From the NCBI RefSeq assembly GCF_034140825.1, contig NC_089036.1, forward strand, positions 4,776,001 through 4,840,000: a DNA stretch of 64,000 bases, read 5' to 3'. A program made the translations under genes and the position numbers. How positions within the stretch are numbered: the stretch's first letter is position 1; every line of letters starts with the position of its first letter. The notes beneath the pieces are model-generated. The model was not told the DNA's origin, searched no databases, and saw nothing but the letters and a program-made list of their open reading frames with translations. Source of the DNA: Oryza sativa Japonica Group. Taxonomy: Eukaryota; Streptophyta; Magnoliopsida; Poales; Poaceae. Below, in pieces: positions 1 through 10,934 of the stretch.

Positions 1-574
1 CCAATGGACTATGTCCGAGCTCGTGAGGAACCCAAGAGTGATGCAAAAGGCACAAACTGAGCTACGTGATTGTCTTCGAGGAAAGCAATCGGTGTCAGAA
101 GATGATTTGATCGGATTGAAATACTTGAAGCTTGTCATCAAGGAAACCCTAAGGCTGCATCCTGTAGTGCCACTGCTTCTTCCGAGAGAATGTCAAGAGA
201 CATGTAACATTATGGGGTACGACGTGCCCAAGGGTACAAACGTGCTCGTGAACGTCTGGGCAATATGCAGAGATCCTAGGCATTGGGAAAATGCTGAGAC
301 ATTCATACCAGAGCGATTTGAGGATAGCACCGTAGACTTTAAAGGCACAGACTTTGAGTTCATACCATTTGGAGCAGGACGAAGGATGTGCCCTGGTTTG
401 GCATTTGCGCAGGTTAGCATGGAGCTTGCTCTAGCCTCATTGCTATATCATTTCGACTGGGAACTCCCTAGTGGTGTTGCGCCAAGCAATCTAGACATGG
501 AAGAGGAGATGGGTATCACCATCCGAAGGAAGAATGATCTTTACCTGGTTCCAAAGGTCCGTGTGCCTCTATAG
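1..574 (+). CDS. CYP71-type cytochrome P450, 3' exon only (cut by window edge)
   Basis: This is the C-terminal part of a plant A-type P450, a haem-thiolate monooxygenase anchored in the ER membrane; the substrate is unknown. The frame is open from base 2 and ends with TAG at 572-574. It shows the K-helix ExxR in KETLRLHP, the PERF motif (PERFED), and the haem-binding loop [10 protein letters not shown] at 368-397 with the axial Cys. The exon starts left of the window: the I-helix [10 protein letters not shown] segment would lie just upstream, and the visible part begins at QWTMSELV. The sequence is closest to the two genes at 2414 and 7901, so this is probably a tandem sister. No defect is visible in this exon. 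Subfamily and function cannot be judged from an exon alone. Confidence 0.9.
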   Translation, partial: QWTMSELVRNPRVMQKAQTELRDCLRGKQSVSEDDLIGLKYLKLVIKETLRLHPVVPLLLPRECQETCNIMGYDVPKGTNVLVNVWAICRDPRHWENAETFIPERFEDSTVDFKGTDFEFIPFGAGRRMCPGLAFAQVSMELALASLLYHFDWELPSGVAPSNLDMEEEMGITIRRKNDLYLVPKVRVPL

Positions 575-1860
575 TTTGGCTCGTAACTGCTTCACACAAT
601 ATGTGTCTCCTGTGACCCGTACCTGCCAAGTAGCGATCATGAGCATTCCATTGTGTTTCATGCCCTTATGGTGTTATGCTGCTCAACTTTTTTAATGTTT
701 TCTCGAAATAAGTACCATCATAGTTGTTCATGTAACTATAAATTACGAGTTTAATTTGTGTCGTAGTTAACAAGCTCGAGTTGTTTGTGTTGTTTTCCCT
801 TTGCTAAAATGCTAAAACATTCATTGGAGAGGGAGAGAGTGGTGTAAGCTAGTCCTAAAGAAAATTAAGAACACCAAACTCCTAAGGTACAATAGACAAT
901 TCAGTAATTAGTAGTTGAGTTTTGAACTATGATGGGTTCAATACTAACATTCTTAAAAGTAGAATTGAAAAAAATATGTCATATTTCAAAATCTTCGCAC
1001 TTCCAACCGGAATGGAAAGCAAATTGAATTGACTCCACCATTGATTTTTTTCTTAAAAGAAAAGATTAACTCCTCCATGGTCACAACGTATGCCTTGCAA
1101 ATCGCAAGAAAAAAAAAAGGAAGAATTAAAAAATCTGCAAGACAAAATGGCAATACATAGGTTGGTGGAGAGGATGCAGAAATTGGAAATGTTGCAAGCA
1201 GAAGAAATTTGAACATGGAAAAAGAATAAGGAACAAAAAATGTTGAAAAACTTGAGAAGAAACATTAAAGCCAAAGTGAAAAGGTTGAATTAATCCTAGG
1301 GGAAAAAGGAGAGGGTATATACCTGGAAATTGAAATAAAGGGATGAAAAATGTTTGGATGGACAAAACATGGAAATAAATAGAAAAGAGACTGCCTATCG
1401 AATGTACATTCAAGAGAATTTCTCTCACAAATCTGTCAAATGTAACTACATAATTGTAATGAAATTACAACATAACTAGTATATAACTACACAATTCGAA
1501 TGTAAGTCGGATGTAATTCATAACCGACACCGTGGCTTGAAATGGAAGGGCCATGCATTTAAGTCTAGGGTTGTGGGATCAACTCACATCAGCTACTCGC
1601 TTGTTTCTCGCATGGAGCACAAATCTTGACACGCATCCAGTGGCAAAAAATTGACAGATTTTCCCTCAATTTTCTGTTGAATGTGGTACAACAGATCCTA
1701 ATTGAAAAAAGAAGATATTTGTGTTGGAAAAAAACCATCAAAATAGCCACAAGACACAGAGAGTAGCAAGGGTCCAGCCTAAAATCAATTGCCTCTCTCA
1801 TAACTGCCACTCTGCCAGCTGGGCTCAATTCATCGTTTTCACAGTTTGAGATCACTCATT
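575..1860. other. intergenic, AT-rich, no gene seen
   Basis: This stretch runs from the 3' UTR of the first P450 to the insertion point of a Stowaway-like MITE. The reverse-strand reading frames here are short, low-complexity and without recognisable domains. The last ~60 bases before 1861 match the promoter-distal region of the 7901 gene (compare about 7495-7550), so they belong to the duplicated upstream region of the next P450. Confidence 0.6.
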
Positions 1861-2122
1861 TACTCCATTCGGTTTCATTTTAATTGACATTTTGGACAAT
1901 GACACGGATTACAAAATATATCTTTGATCTTATTTTTCTACTATAATATATACAATAAATAAATGCATGTTTACTTTTATTATAGTGCTTTGAAAGACAA
2001 ATCTATATATGTTGTTCTAGTTTGTTTAAAGTAAATATTTTTAAAGTTATTAATGGTCAAAGTTATAAAAGTTTAACCTAACCTTGTCTAAAACATCAAT
2101 TATTATAGAACCGGAGAGAGTA
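1861..2122. mobile_element. Stowaway/mariner-like MITE in the upstream region of the second P450
   Basis: Degraded terminal inverted repeats begin TACTCCATTCGGTT and end AACCGGAGAGAGTA, enclosing an AT-rich interior. The target is TA. The paralogous upstream region of the 7901 gene (about 7550) continues straight from CATTTAT without the element, giving an empty site and supporting a real insertion after the gene duplication. Confidence 0.75.
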
Positions 2123-2413
2123 TCTTTTTCATTGATTTTCCCGACACCAAAATTCTAAAAAAGTCAAGCAAAGCCAGTGGCCACCGCTGAACTCAAAATA
2201 GACGTTATTACATAATCTGATAATCATCATGCATCCATCTATCTCTTGCAGCCATGCATGCATCAGCTCTCTTTGGAAGTTCATCCCTAGCAATTACTCC
2301 CATGGCGACAAAATCCAACTCACCATGACAAAGCTGCTTCTGTCACTTGCCACCTAGTAGTAAACAGTAACACCTCTGCATATATGTATCTGCATCTGCG
2401 TGCTGTGTGTGCC

Positions 2414-4589
2414 ATGGCCATGGATGGCATGGAGAAGGTGGCGTGGTGCGCTTGCTTCCTCTTCCTGGCTCTTATGGTGGTTAGGTTGAGGACGAAGCGG
2501 CGTGGCGACAATAATGGCGGGGTGAAGTTGCCGCCTGGGCCGTGGCGGCTGCCGCTCGTCGGCAACCTCCACCAGGTCATGGCGCGCGGCCCGCTCGTGC
2601 ACCGCACCATGGCCGACCTGGCGCGCCGGCTCGACGCGCCGCTCATGTCGCTCAGGCTCGGCGAGGTCCCCGTCGTCGTCGCCTCGTCCGCCGACGCCGC
2701 CAGGGAGATCACCAAGACGCACGACGTCGCGTTCGCGACGCGGCCGTGGAGCTCCACCATCCGGGTCATGATGAGCGACGGCGTCGGGCTGGTGTTCGCG
2801 CCCTACGGCGCGCTGTGGCGGCAGCTCCGCAAGATCGCCATGGTGGAGCTCCTCAGCGCCCGCCGCGTCCAGTCGTTCCGCCGCATCCGGGAGGACGAGG
2901 TCGGCCGCCTCGTCGCCGCCGTCGCGGCGGCGCAGCCCGGCGAGGCCGTGAACGTCAGCGAGCGGATCGCGGCGCTCGTCTCCGACGCCGCGGTGCGCAC
3001 CATCATTGGTGACCGGTTCGAGAGGCGGGACGAATTCCTGGAGGGCCTTGCCGAGGGGATCAAGATCACATCCGGGTTCAGCCTCGGCGACCTGTTCCCA
3101 TCGTCGAGGCTGGCCAGCTTCATCGGCGGCACGACGCGGCGGGCAGAGGCGAACCACCGCAAGAACTTCGAGCTGATGGAATGCGCTCTCAAGCAGCATG
3201 AGGAGAAGAGGGCAGCTGCTGCAGCTGCCGCCGCCGGCGCTGTGGAAGACGATGAGGACATCGTCGACGTGCTTCTCAGGATTCAGAAGGAAGGGAGCCT
3301 CCAAGTGCCCCTCACCATGGGCAATATCAAAGCTGTCGTCCTTGTAAGTACTCTAGTTGTTCTCCCTTTTTTTTTCTTTTCCTGTGGATGCTAATACTAT
3401 ATCTCCCTTAATTTCGATAGGATTTATTTTATTTTTTAAAAAATCTTTAATACCAAACTATAAATTTATTTGGTCACAAAAATATAACTTAATAGCTACT
3501 CCCCCTTTCGCAAATATAAAGTATTTTGGCCATCTCCAATTGTCAATAGATATTAGGGATTTTGAACTACTATGGACATGTTTTAATTGCACCTAGCACC
3601 TATCACTTAATTTTGTTCCTTTCTTATCCCCCAACCACCATGAAATCATCTTCGCTTATTTAATAGAGGATATCATTGTCTTGTTTTCATCCTTAATCTC
3701 GCTAAAAAAACATAGCATCCATTATGATGGAGTAAGACACAACTTTAAAATATAAATCCACTACCGCAACAATACATCTAGTTTAACTACTGTTTAGGTC
3801 AGAATATATAAAATTTACCTTTAAAGAATAACTTATACGGATAAATGGAGCGAGTACATGAATTTCCTTTTTATAAAAAAGTATGCATAGTGAACATAGG
3901 AAGGAATTGATACAATATTTTCTACACTTTATGGGAAATCATGTATTTTTTACCATGCATATAGGACCTTTTTGGTGCTGGCAGCGAGACATCGGCAAAT
4001 ACGCTTCAATGAGCGATGGCTGAGCTCATAATGAATCCAAGAACAATGCTGAAGGCACAAGCAGAGTTACGTGATGCCCTCCAAGGAAAGCAAATAGTGT
4101 CAGAATATGACTTGGTTAAATTGAAGTATTTGAAACTTATTATCAAGGAGACCTTAAGGTTACATCCTGTGGTGCCACTACTTCTCCCTAGGGAGGGAAT
4201 GTCAGGAGACATGTAAGGTCATGGACTACGATGTCCCCATAGGTACTATTGTGCTTGTGAACATGTGGGTAATCGGTAGAGACCCTAAATATTGGGAGGA
4301 CGCTAAGACATTTAGACCCGAGCGATTTGAGGATGGCCATATAGATTTTAAAGGAATGAACTTTGAATATTTACCTTTTGGAGCAGGGCGAAGGATGTGC
4401 CCTGGTGTGGCATTTGCAGAAGCAATTATGGAGCTCGCTCTAGCCTCATTGCTCTATCACTTTGATTGGGAGTTCCCCGATGGCATCTCGCCGGCCAAGA
4501 TGGATATGATGGAGGTGATGGGTTCTACCGTGCGAAAGAAGAATGATCTTTACCTTGTTCCAAATGCCCATGTGCCGGTTGCCCCATAG
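2414..4589 (+). pseudogene. CYP71-type P450 pseudogene (nonsense plus 4-bp frameshift)
   Basis: The two exons are 2414-3343 and 3965-4589, with donor GTAAGT and acceptor ATAG. Exon 1 encodes a 310-residue N-terminal half that looks whole: membrane anchor, PPGP hinge, WRQLRK C-helix. I chose ATG 2414 (MAMDGMEKVAW) because the paralogue at 7901 starts identically; ATG 2384 lies in frame 10 codons upstream. In exon 2, after [15 protein letters not shown], the tryptophan codon TGG of all sisters is TGA (4010-4012). A second lesion is a 4-bp GGGA-type duplication near 4195 that shifts the frame in PREC. Downstream, PERF and [10 protein letters not shown] are still readable to the TAG at 4587-4589. 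The protein would end near residue 325, without ExxR and the haem cysteine, so it cannot be a P450. Sequencing error is unlikely for two separate lesions but cannot be excluded. Confidence 0.85.
3499..3854. mobile_element. degraded Stowaway-like MITE in intron
   Basis: The element sits in the single intron of the 2414 pseudogene. Its ends CTCCCCCTTTCGC and TAAATGGAGCGAG are imperfect inverted repeats flanked by TA. It helps explain why this intron is 621 bp while sister introns are 236-373 bp. Confidence 0.5.
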
Positions 4590-5636
4590 TTGTTCACACA
4601 TTCGTACTTGTTCATCTTGCAACCTCTGTAATAACTGATGTAACTTCTTTGGAGTAAAGCCAAAATGAATTCAATTATAAAAAAAAAAGAGTTCGAAATT
4701 GTTGCTGCGCTCCTCTAGGGCGCCCCTAATGCGCGACAAGTCGCGCAGTCACACGAGCGCGTGACCACCAGGTCCACTACTACTACTCATAGTCATACAC
4801 TACTACTACTACAGTACTACTACGTGTATATATGCATATGTATATATCTTGTATACATACATATAAACTTTGTATTATTGTATACATACGTATAATTTTT
4901 ATATTAATAATACAAAGTTTATACGTATATATATAAAGTATATATATACATGTATATATAATTTTTATGTGTACCAAAAAATCAACGTATAAAAAATATA
5001 CACATATACCAACTTTGCATACGCGTATACAAACTTTGTATATGTACATGTTAAAAACCGTGAGAAAAAAATATGAATACAAATAAGTTTGTATACATAT
5101 GAATACAAACTTGGTATACACACGAATACAAACTTTGCAATATGTACATCTTAAAAAAAAGGGAAAAACCAAAAACAGAAGAGAAACGAAAAAACAAAAA
5201 AGAACAGAAGAGAAACGAAAGAAACCAAAAAAAGGGAAAAATCGCACCTCCGTCATGGCGCGCCGTCCGCCGCCCTCTCCACGCGCGACACATGTCCAGT
5301 CGCGCGGGAGAGACTGGCTGCCCATTAGCTTTTTCGGCTCCTCTGTCTCCTTTCCCCACTCAAGTCGAGCCCTGGGCCTCGGCCGAAGTATGCTAGAGTC
5401 CAGACCTATCTCACTCTAAACATCCTGGACCAGTTGTCATTCAGTTTTTATCATTTGTTGGTTTGTTTACTAGCTGCAATCAAAATCTGAAATTTAAAAT
5501 TTAGTTTTACAATTAATTTGGGGTTTTTACATCATAATCTATTTTTAAAACTTTATATTGGTATTTAGAAGCCTAATAATATAGATGTAAATTTTATTTT
5601 TAAGTTCTTCAGTCGTAATTCAACCTATCACTCTGA
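4590..5636. other. intergenic: AT-rich simple-sequence tract and purine-rich tract
   Basis: About 4780-5140 is dominated by TATACATA/TACGTATA-type simple sequence with ACT trinucleotide runs at its start. About 5150-5240 is almost pure A/G on the + strand. Both sides carry GC-rich patches with CGCGCGAC/GTCGCGC motifs (about 4729-4760 and 5280-5310), which could mark the ends of an old element, but I could not define borders. Open frames here are simple-sequence artefacts. Confidence 0.5.
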
Positions 5637-5637
5637 G

Positions 5638-6301
5638 GTCCCGTTTGGATCATTTCGTCCCTGGACTAAAATTAGTCCCTAGACTAAAAACTTTAGTCCC
5701 CTACTGTTTGGATCTAGGGACTAAAAGGGAAGTCACGTGGACCGAGGGAGAGAGAGAAGAGAGAGGCTATCACTTTAGTTCCTATAAGTACCTCTAAGGA
5801 CATTCCCAAATCCCAACCCATGGTGTCCATAACTAGTGTCTATGGTGTCATGTCAACAAGACATCACAATAAAAACTACACTCTACAACCCATGGTTTCT
5901 TAAAGTGGGCCATTAATAAATACATCATCTCTCTTCTCCACCAATCATATTTATTCTTCATTTATTATGAAGACACTATTCTCTCCCAATGCAAAACTTG
6001 ATAGTGTCTAGTGCATAGATTCTCGTGTTGAAGCTGTGTCTTGCATGAGACTCAGTTTCTTCCTCTCTTCACTCTCTCTCTCTTAATTAATATAGTGTCA
6101 TATAAGCTAAAAGTCCTACGTGGCAATGTAGTTAATGCCATAGACACCATCCTAGATGGAGGGTTGGGACTGCCCTAAGAGGGACTAATGGATTTTAGTC
6201 AAATATGCACTTTTTAATTCCTTTTTAGTCACCCATGTTTGGATTCTTAGGGACTAAAAGGGAGGGACTAATGGATTAGTCCCATGAACCAAACAGGGAC
6301 T
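5638..6301. mobile_element. Tourist/Harbinger-like MITE carrying a nested MITE
   Basis: The outer ends GGTCCCGTTTGGATC and GAACCAAACAGGGAC are near-perfect inverted repeats, followed inside by several GGGACTAA/TTAGTCCC motifs. TGA flanks both sides as a likely 3-bp target duplication. Its interior is interrupted by a second inverted-repeat element at about 5791-6182. Confidence 0.75.
5791..6182. mobile_element. nested MITE inside the 5638-6301 element
   Basis: The ends CTCTAAGGACATTCCC and the complement of GGGACTGCCCTAAGAG form an inverted repeat (consensus CTCTTAGGGCAGTCCC). The interior is unrelated to the outer element. The superfamily is uncertain. Confidence 0.6.
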
Positions 6302-6520
6302 GAATCTTCCAAAAGAGTGGTGCAAGGTTGGAAACTCCCTCTGTCCTAAAAACTATTCTTTTGGCCTTTTTTTTTCTCAAAAACACCATTGTTTCAAAAT
6401 GGGGTGAATTAAACCTTTTTGATACTATTTTATTATTTTGTTATCCTTTTAGCCATGAAAAGTAATACTACCCGTTTTCTCTCTCTTCTCGTTTTCTATC
6501 TGCGTTAACGATTAAACATA

Positions 6521-7278
6521 GAGTAAATTTCCTGTGTACCCCTGAAAACTCACTCAATCCCTTTCATACCCTTGAAATTTACCCGATCCCTTCTATACCC
6601 CTGAAATTTCAATTTGATCCCTTCCATGCCCCTACCGTTACATTTTCCATCATTTCACTGTTACGTTTGGTTGCAAATGTCCTTTTTGCCCTTGATGATT
6701 TAGGTTTAAATATAAGCTTCAAAAACAATTAAAAATTTTGTTTGAGTGTACAGTATGTGCATTTTATAAAACTAAAGAGACTAAATAATTAGTGCATAAA
6801 ATTTTGACATAAATTTTGAAAATAAAATAAATGCAATAAATTAAAATTTTTATTTGAAATTTTAATAGGACAATGGATTTTTTTATCGGGAGCATTCATT
6901 AAAAGAATGTTGTGAACATTGGTAGTTCTATTTTTATATGAATGCTCCTCACTTTTATGACTTTTTTTTTAAAAAATAAATATGTATTTTTTTATTTCAT
7001 TATCTATCAATATTTTTTGGGATAAATAATGCATCGAACAACAAACTCATAACTATAATAGTCTTATGCAAGAAGCTTTTATATTTTTAATAATGTAATT
7101 CATGAATTTCTTTGTTCATCCAAGGGTAAAATGGTCATTTTTATAGAAAATAGACGGTCAACTAACGGTGAACTGACGGGAGGGGTATGGAAGGGATCAG
7201 AATTAAAAGGAAGTAAGTAAAATTTAGGGGTATAGAAGGGATTAGGTAAAATTTGAGGGGTATACAAGGGATTTTCTC
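6521..7278. mobile_element. Mutator-type MITE with long inverted repeats and 9-bp duplication
   Basis: The terminal sequences GAGTAAATTTCCTGTGTACC and the complement GAGAAAATCCCTTGTATACC pair over more than 100 bp of inverted repeat. Both arms contain internal repeats of a GGGGTATAGAAGGGAT-like motif. A perfect 9-bp direct duplication TTAAACATA flanks it (6512-6520 and 7279-7287), the hallmark of Mutator-like elements. No transposase frame lies between the arms, so it is non-autonomous. Confidence 0.85.
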
Positions 7279-7287
7279 TTAAACATA

Positions 7288-7900
7288 TAGTAGTATTTTG
7301 ATCTCCTGCTTATCATGGCTTTAACTAGCTAAAGCTAATGTGAAACAAGAGTCTTTTAGAGCCAGGAGTAATGGCCATCCTACTTGGAAGGCCAAAACAT
7401 GACCAAAAAAAAAATCAAAAAATGAAGATCTTTTTGTTAGGAAAAAGTAACATAACAAAAGCCACGAGATAAATAAGCAAACGTCCAGCCTCTCTCAAAC
7501 CTGCCAGCTGGTGTCAATTAATCTTTTCCCCTTTTGTGATCGCCCATTTATCATTTTTATTTATTTTCCAGCCACTAAAATTCTCGTAAGCATAGCCAGC
7601 GCCCAGCGACCACCGCTGAAGTCAATTAATTACAAAATCGGACGACCTTAATTAGAGTACATCATCATGCATCCACCTAGCATCCATCTCTTGCAGCCAT
7701 GCATTGCATCAGCTATCTTTGGAATTTCATAATTAGCAATTAGTAAGCAGAGATTTACTCCCATGGCGACAAAAATCCAACAAAGCTGCTTCTGTCACTT
7801 GCCACCTAGTAGTAATTAACAGTAACACCTCTGCATATATCTATCTGCACCTGGACGCGAGCGTCTGGCTTAGAGTAGCACTCGATCGATCTGTGTTGCC
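7288..7900 (+). promoter_or_regulatory. duplicated upstream region of the 7901 P450
   Basis: From about 7495 to 7850 this region matches the region upstream of the 2414 gene, including shared blocks such as CTTGCCACCTAGTAGTAA and AACAGTAACACCTCTGCATA close to the start codon. The promoter was therefore copied with the gene. No single canonical TATA box can be fixed; TGCATATATCTA at about 7832 is the best candidate. Confidence 0.55.
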
Positions 7901-9818
7901 ATGGCCATGGATGGCATGGAGAAGGTGGCGTGGTGCGCTTGCTTCCTCTTGCTGGCTCTCATGGTGGTCAGGTTGACGGCGAAGCGGCGTGGCGACAATG
8001 GCGCGGAGAGGCTGCCGCCTGGGCCGTGGCGGCTGCCGCTCGTCGGCAACCTCCACCAGGTCATGGCGCGCGGCCCGCTCGTGCACCGCACCATGGCCGA
8101 CCTGGCGCGCCGGCTCGACGCGCCGCTCATGTCGCTCAGGCTCGGCGAGGTCCCCGTCGTTGTCGCCTCGTCCGCCGACGCCGCCAGGGAGATCATGAGG
8201 ACGCACGACGTCGCGTTCGCAACGCGGCCGTGGAACCCGACCACGCGGCGGCTGCGGTGCGACGGCGAGGGCGTGGTGTTCGCGACGTACGGCGCGCTGT
8301 GGCGCCAGCTCCGCAAGCTGTGCGTCGTCGAGCTGCTCGGCGCGCGGCGCGTCCGGTCGTTCCGCCGCGTCCGCGAGGAGGAGGCGCGCCGCCTCGTCGC
8401 CGCCGTCGCCGCGTCCCCGCGCGGCGAGGCCGTGAACGTCAGCGAGCGGATCACGGCGGTGATCACGGACGCGACGATGCGGGCCATGATCGGGGACAGG
8501 TTCGGGCGGCGCGACGAGTTCCTGGAGCTGCTCGCCGACATCGTCAAGATCGGCTCCGGGTTCAGCCTCGACGACCTGTTCCCGTCGTGGCGTCTCGCCG
8601 GCGCCATCGGCGGCATGGCGCGCCGCGCCGAGGCGAACCACCGGAGGACCTACGAGCTGATGGACAGCGTGTTCCAGCAGCACGAACAGCGGAGGGTTCA
8701 CGTTGCTGCGCCGGCTGACGGCGCCATGGACGACGCGGAGGAGGACCTCGTTGACGTGCTCTTCAGGATACAGAAAGATGGTGGCCTCGAGGTGCCTCTC
8801 ACCATTGGCAACATCAAAGCAATCATCCTGGTAAATGCTACTACTTCTGCTGCTCTGATTTATGAAGAACACACATTAATTCATAGTGTTTTAGTTTACA
8901 TATAGAAAATAGATTTACATATGGAAGTCATCTATTTCTACATTATTATTTGCAGAAGAGTAATTCATTTTTATAGAAGAGTTTGTTAGTCTTTTTTTTT
9001 AAGAATGTCTATTGCTTAGTTGAGGTTGCATCTTGTTATTTCATTTTTCTAGAAGTGTTAGCTAGTCTTTTTTTTTTCTAAGAATGTCTATTGATTAGTT
9101 CAGGTTGCATCTTCTTATTTCATTTTTCTAGAAGTGTTTGTTATTTCTTTTTTTTCTAAGAATGTCTATTGATTAGTTCAGGTTGCATCTTGTTATTCCA
9201 CAGGACCTCTTCAATGCAGGGAGTGAGACATCAGCAAATACGCTCCAGTGGGTTATGTCAGAGCTAATGAGGAACCCAAAAGTGATGAGAAAGGCACAAG
9301 CAGAGTTAAGGAACAACCTACAAGGGAAGACAACGGTAACCGAAGACGATCTCACAAATCTAAAGTACCTGAAGCTTGTCATCAAGGAGACGCTTAGGTT
9401 ACATCCCGTGCTGCCCTTACTTCTCCCAAGAGAGTGCCGAGAAGCATGCAATGTCATCGGATACGACGTCCCGAAATACACTACCGTTTTTATAAACGTG
9501 TGAGCAATCAACAGGGACCCCAAATATTGGGACATGGCCGAGATGTTTAAGCCAGAACGCTTTGACAATAGCATGATTGACTTCAAAGGTACAGACTTCG
9601 AGTTCGTGCCATTTGGGGCTGGAAGAAGGATCTGTCCTGGCATAGCATTTGCACAGTCCAATATGGAGCTTGTGCTTGCTACACTCCTATACTACTTTGA
9701 CTGGGAGCTTCCTAGTGGTATGTCGCCTGAAGAGTTAGATATGACTGAGGACATGGGACTATCTGTCCGAAGGAAGAATGATCTTTACCTACATCCAACA
9801 GTTTGTGTGCCTCTGTAG
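7901..9818 (+). pseudogene. CYP71-type P450 inactivated by a single nonsense codon
   Basis: The exons are 7901-8830 (310 codons) and 9204-9818. Exon 1 starts MAMDGMEKVAW, with anchor, PPGP hinge and WRQLRK. Exon 2 has AGSETS in the I helix, ExxR in [12 protein letters not shown], and [10 protein letters not shown] with the axial Cys. The only lesion seen is TGA at 9501-9503 where all sisters have TGG, in the stretch [14 protein letters not shown]. Everything after it stays in frame to TAG 9816-9818. The truncated product (about 409 aa) would lack PERF and the haem cysteine. A single G-to-A change in an otherwise clean gene suggests a young loss that may be polymorphic between rice lines. It is closely related to the 2414 pseudogene. 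Confidence 0.8.
8966..9199 (+). repeat. three-copy 78-bp tandem repeat in intron, abutting the splice acceptor
   Basis: The AAGAATGTCTATTG motif recurs at 9001, 9080 and 9158, each time preceded by a T-run and followed by GGTTGCATCTT and TTATT. The last copy runs directly into the CCACAG acceptor at 9203. Each unit therefore brings its own polypyrimidine tract, and the first two end in TTTTTCTAG, a possible decoy acceptor. Confidence 0.8.
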
Positions 9819-10847
9819 GCCGTAGTCTCTTTTGAAGTGTTTGTATGACAAGTCATGCATTATGATGTGCCCAATGACTTAATAAATTTGTTGCTTGAAT
9901 CAATACTTTCGTATATTTTTCGAAACATTTGAAATTTAGCCAAGAGGCGAACAATACATGTTATTCAAACCTGACTTAGTAATAGGAAATCCACACTATC
10001 TAAATGATCTACCTCGTCCACTCACATATGTGCTAGTCTGCTAGTAGGGGGCATGGCATGTGATTGTTGAATTTCTAATAATCTAAGAATAGATTGTCCT
10101 TCTTTTTATCCTAGAATATATTGTCCTTGATTGTGAGCATCATTTTAATTCATGGAAATGCTGGCTAGAAAAGAAATGTAAGGAGAGGGAGAGGTGGGTG
10201 GATCCCACATCTGGAGAAGAATATAATAATATCAATGTGAAACACTTGTGATAATTAGTGTAGTAGAGAAAGTCGAGATCAACCATGTACCTTACCTACC
10301 ATAACATGGTATGGACAAAGGGACAAGGTTGTCTCAACTACTAAACATATCGGACCTAGTTACCTAGTGTGCTAGGTATACAAAATGATGGAGGTTCGTG
10401 TTTTTCTTTTAAAACTGTAGGATGATTATGTTGCTCGGAGTGTTACCTAAGTTTAAAATATATTGGAATTGAATTTAGTGTCCATAACGGACCTCCCGCT
10501 ATGGTTGTCTCCAGATGAGCACGACAGGAATTAGCCGAATCTATTGTCTAGGCTCATAAAAAGTTAATCGTCAAAAAAAGGCTCATAAAAAATTTAAAAT
10601 TTAATATGTCACTGACAAGAAGCAATTATGACATTTCATAATACTATTCTGATATATGAACCCCATAAAACTCATAATAATAGGTATTCTCATGCAACTT
10701 GTAGGGTCAATATCGTGCCTCGGTAATGCCTCATGTGTCATGTAATAATATACTAGACACCATATGTTAAAGTGTATCTTCATATCTTCTACTACTAGGT
10801 ATATCCCCACAATACCTTATTACCTTCATAAGATATTCATACAAATA
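9819..10847. other. intergenic, no gene seen
   Basis: This is the 3' UTR of the 7901 locus, with AATAAA near 9881, followed by AT-rich unique-looking DNA. No frame longer than 70 codons and no element ends were recognised. Confidence 0.5.
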
Positions 10848-10934
10848 ATAATTGATTGTCTCCCTATCTTAATTCTCTTATATTTTGAGACTGAGAAAGT
10901 ATCTAATTAATGTGCCGGATCCCAGATATCTATA
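10848..10934. repeat. first unit of the 85-bp tandem array (left of the large insertion)
   Basis: This copy of the unit contains TCCCTATCTTAA, ATATTTTGAGACTGAG and AAAGTATCTAATTAATGTGC. It is continuous in register with the array that resumes at 17447, on the far side of the inserted element. Confidence 0.75.

Noticed and set aside
2354-3304. Long reverse-strand open frame opposite a P450 exon (and similar ones at 7841-8872, 18770-19666, 25001-25747, 29581-30660, 57782-58417, 59917-60876, 62033-63412)
   Set aside because: These are mirror frames produced by the extreme GC content of the P450 first exons. Their protein composition (Arg, Asp, Gly, Ala) and lack of motifs are typical of shadows.
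4783-5359. Reverse frames rich in Tyr, Ile, Cys and Phe
   Set aside because: They come from TATACATA-type simple sequence and a purine tract; not coding.
4010-9503. TGA as selenocysteine or a recoded codon in the two P450s
   Set aside because: Higher plants lack selenocysteine insertion machinery, and sister genes have TGG at both sites; simple nonsense changes are the better reading.
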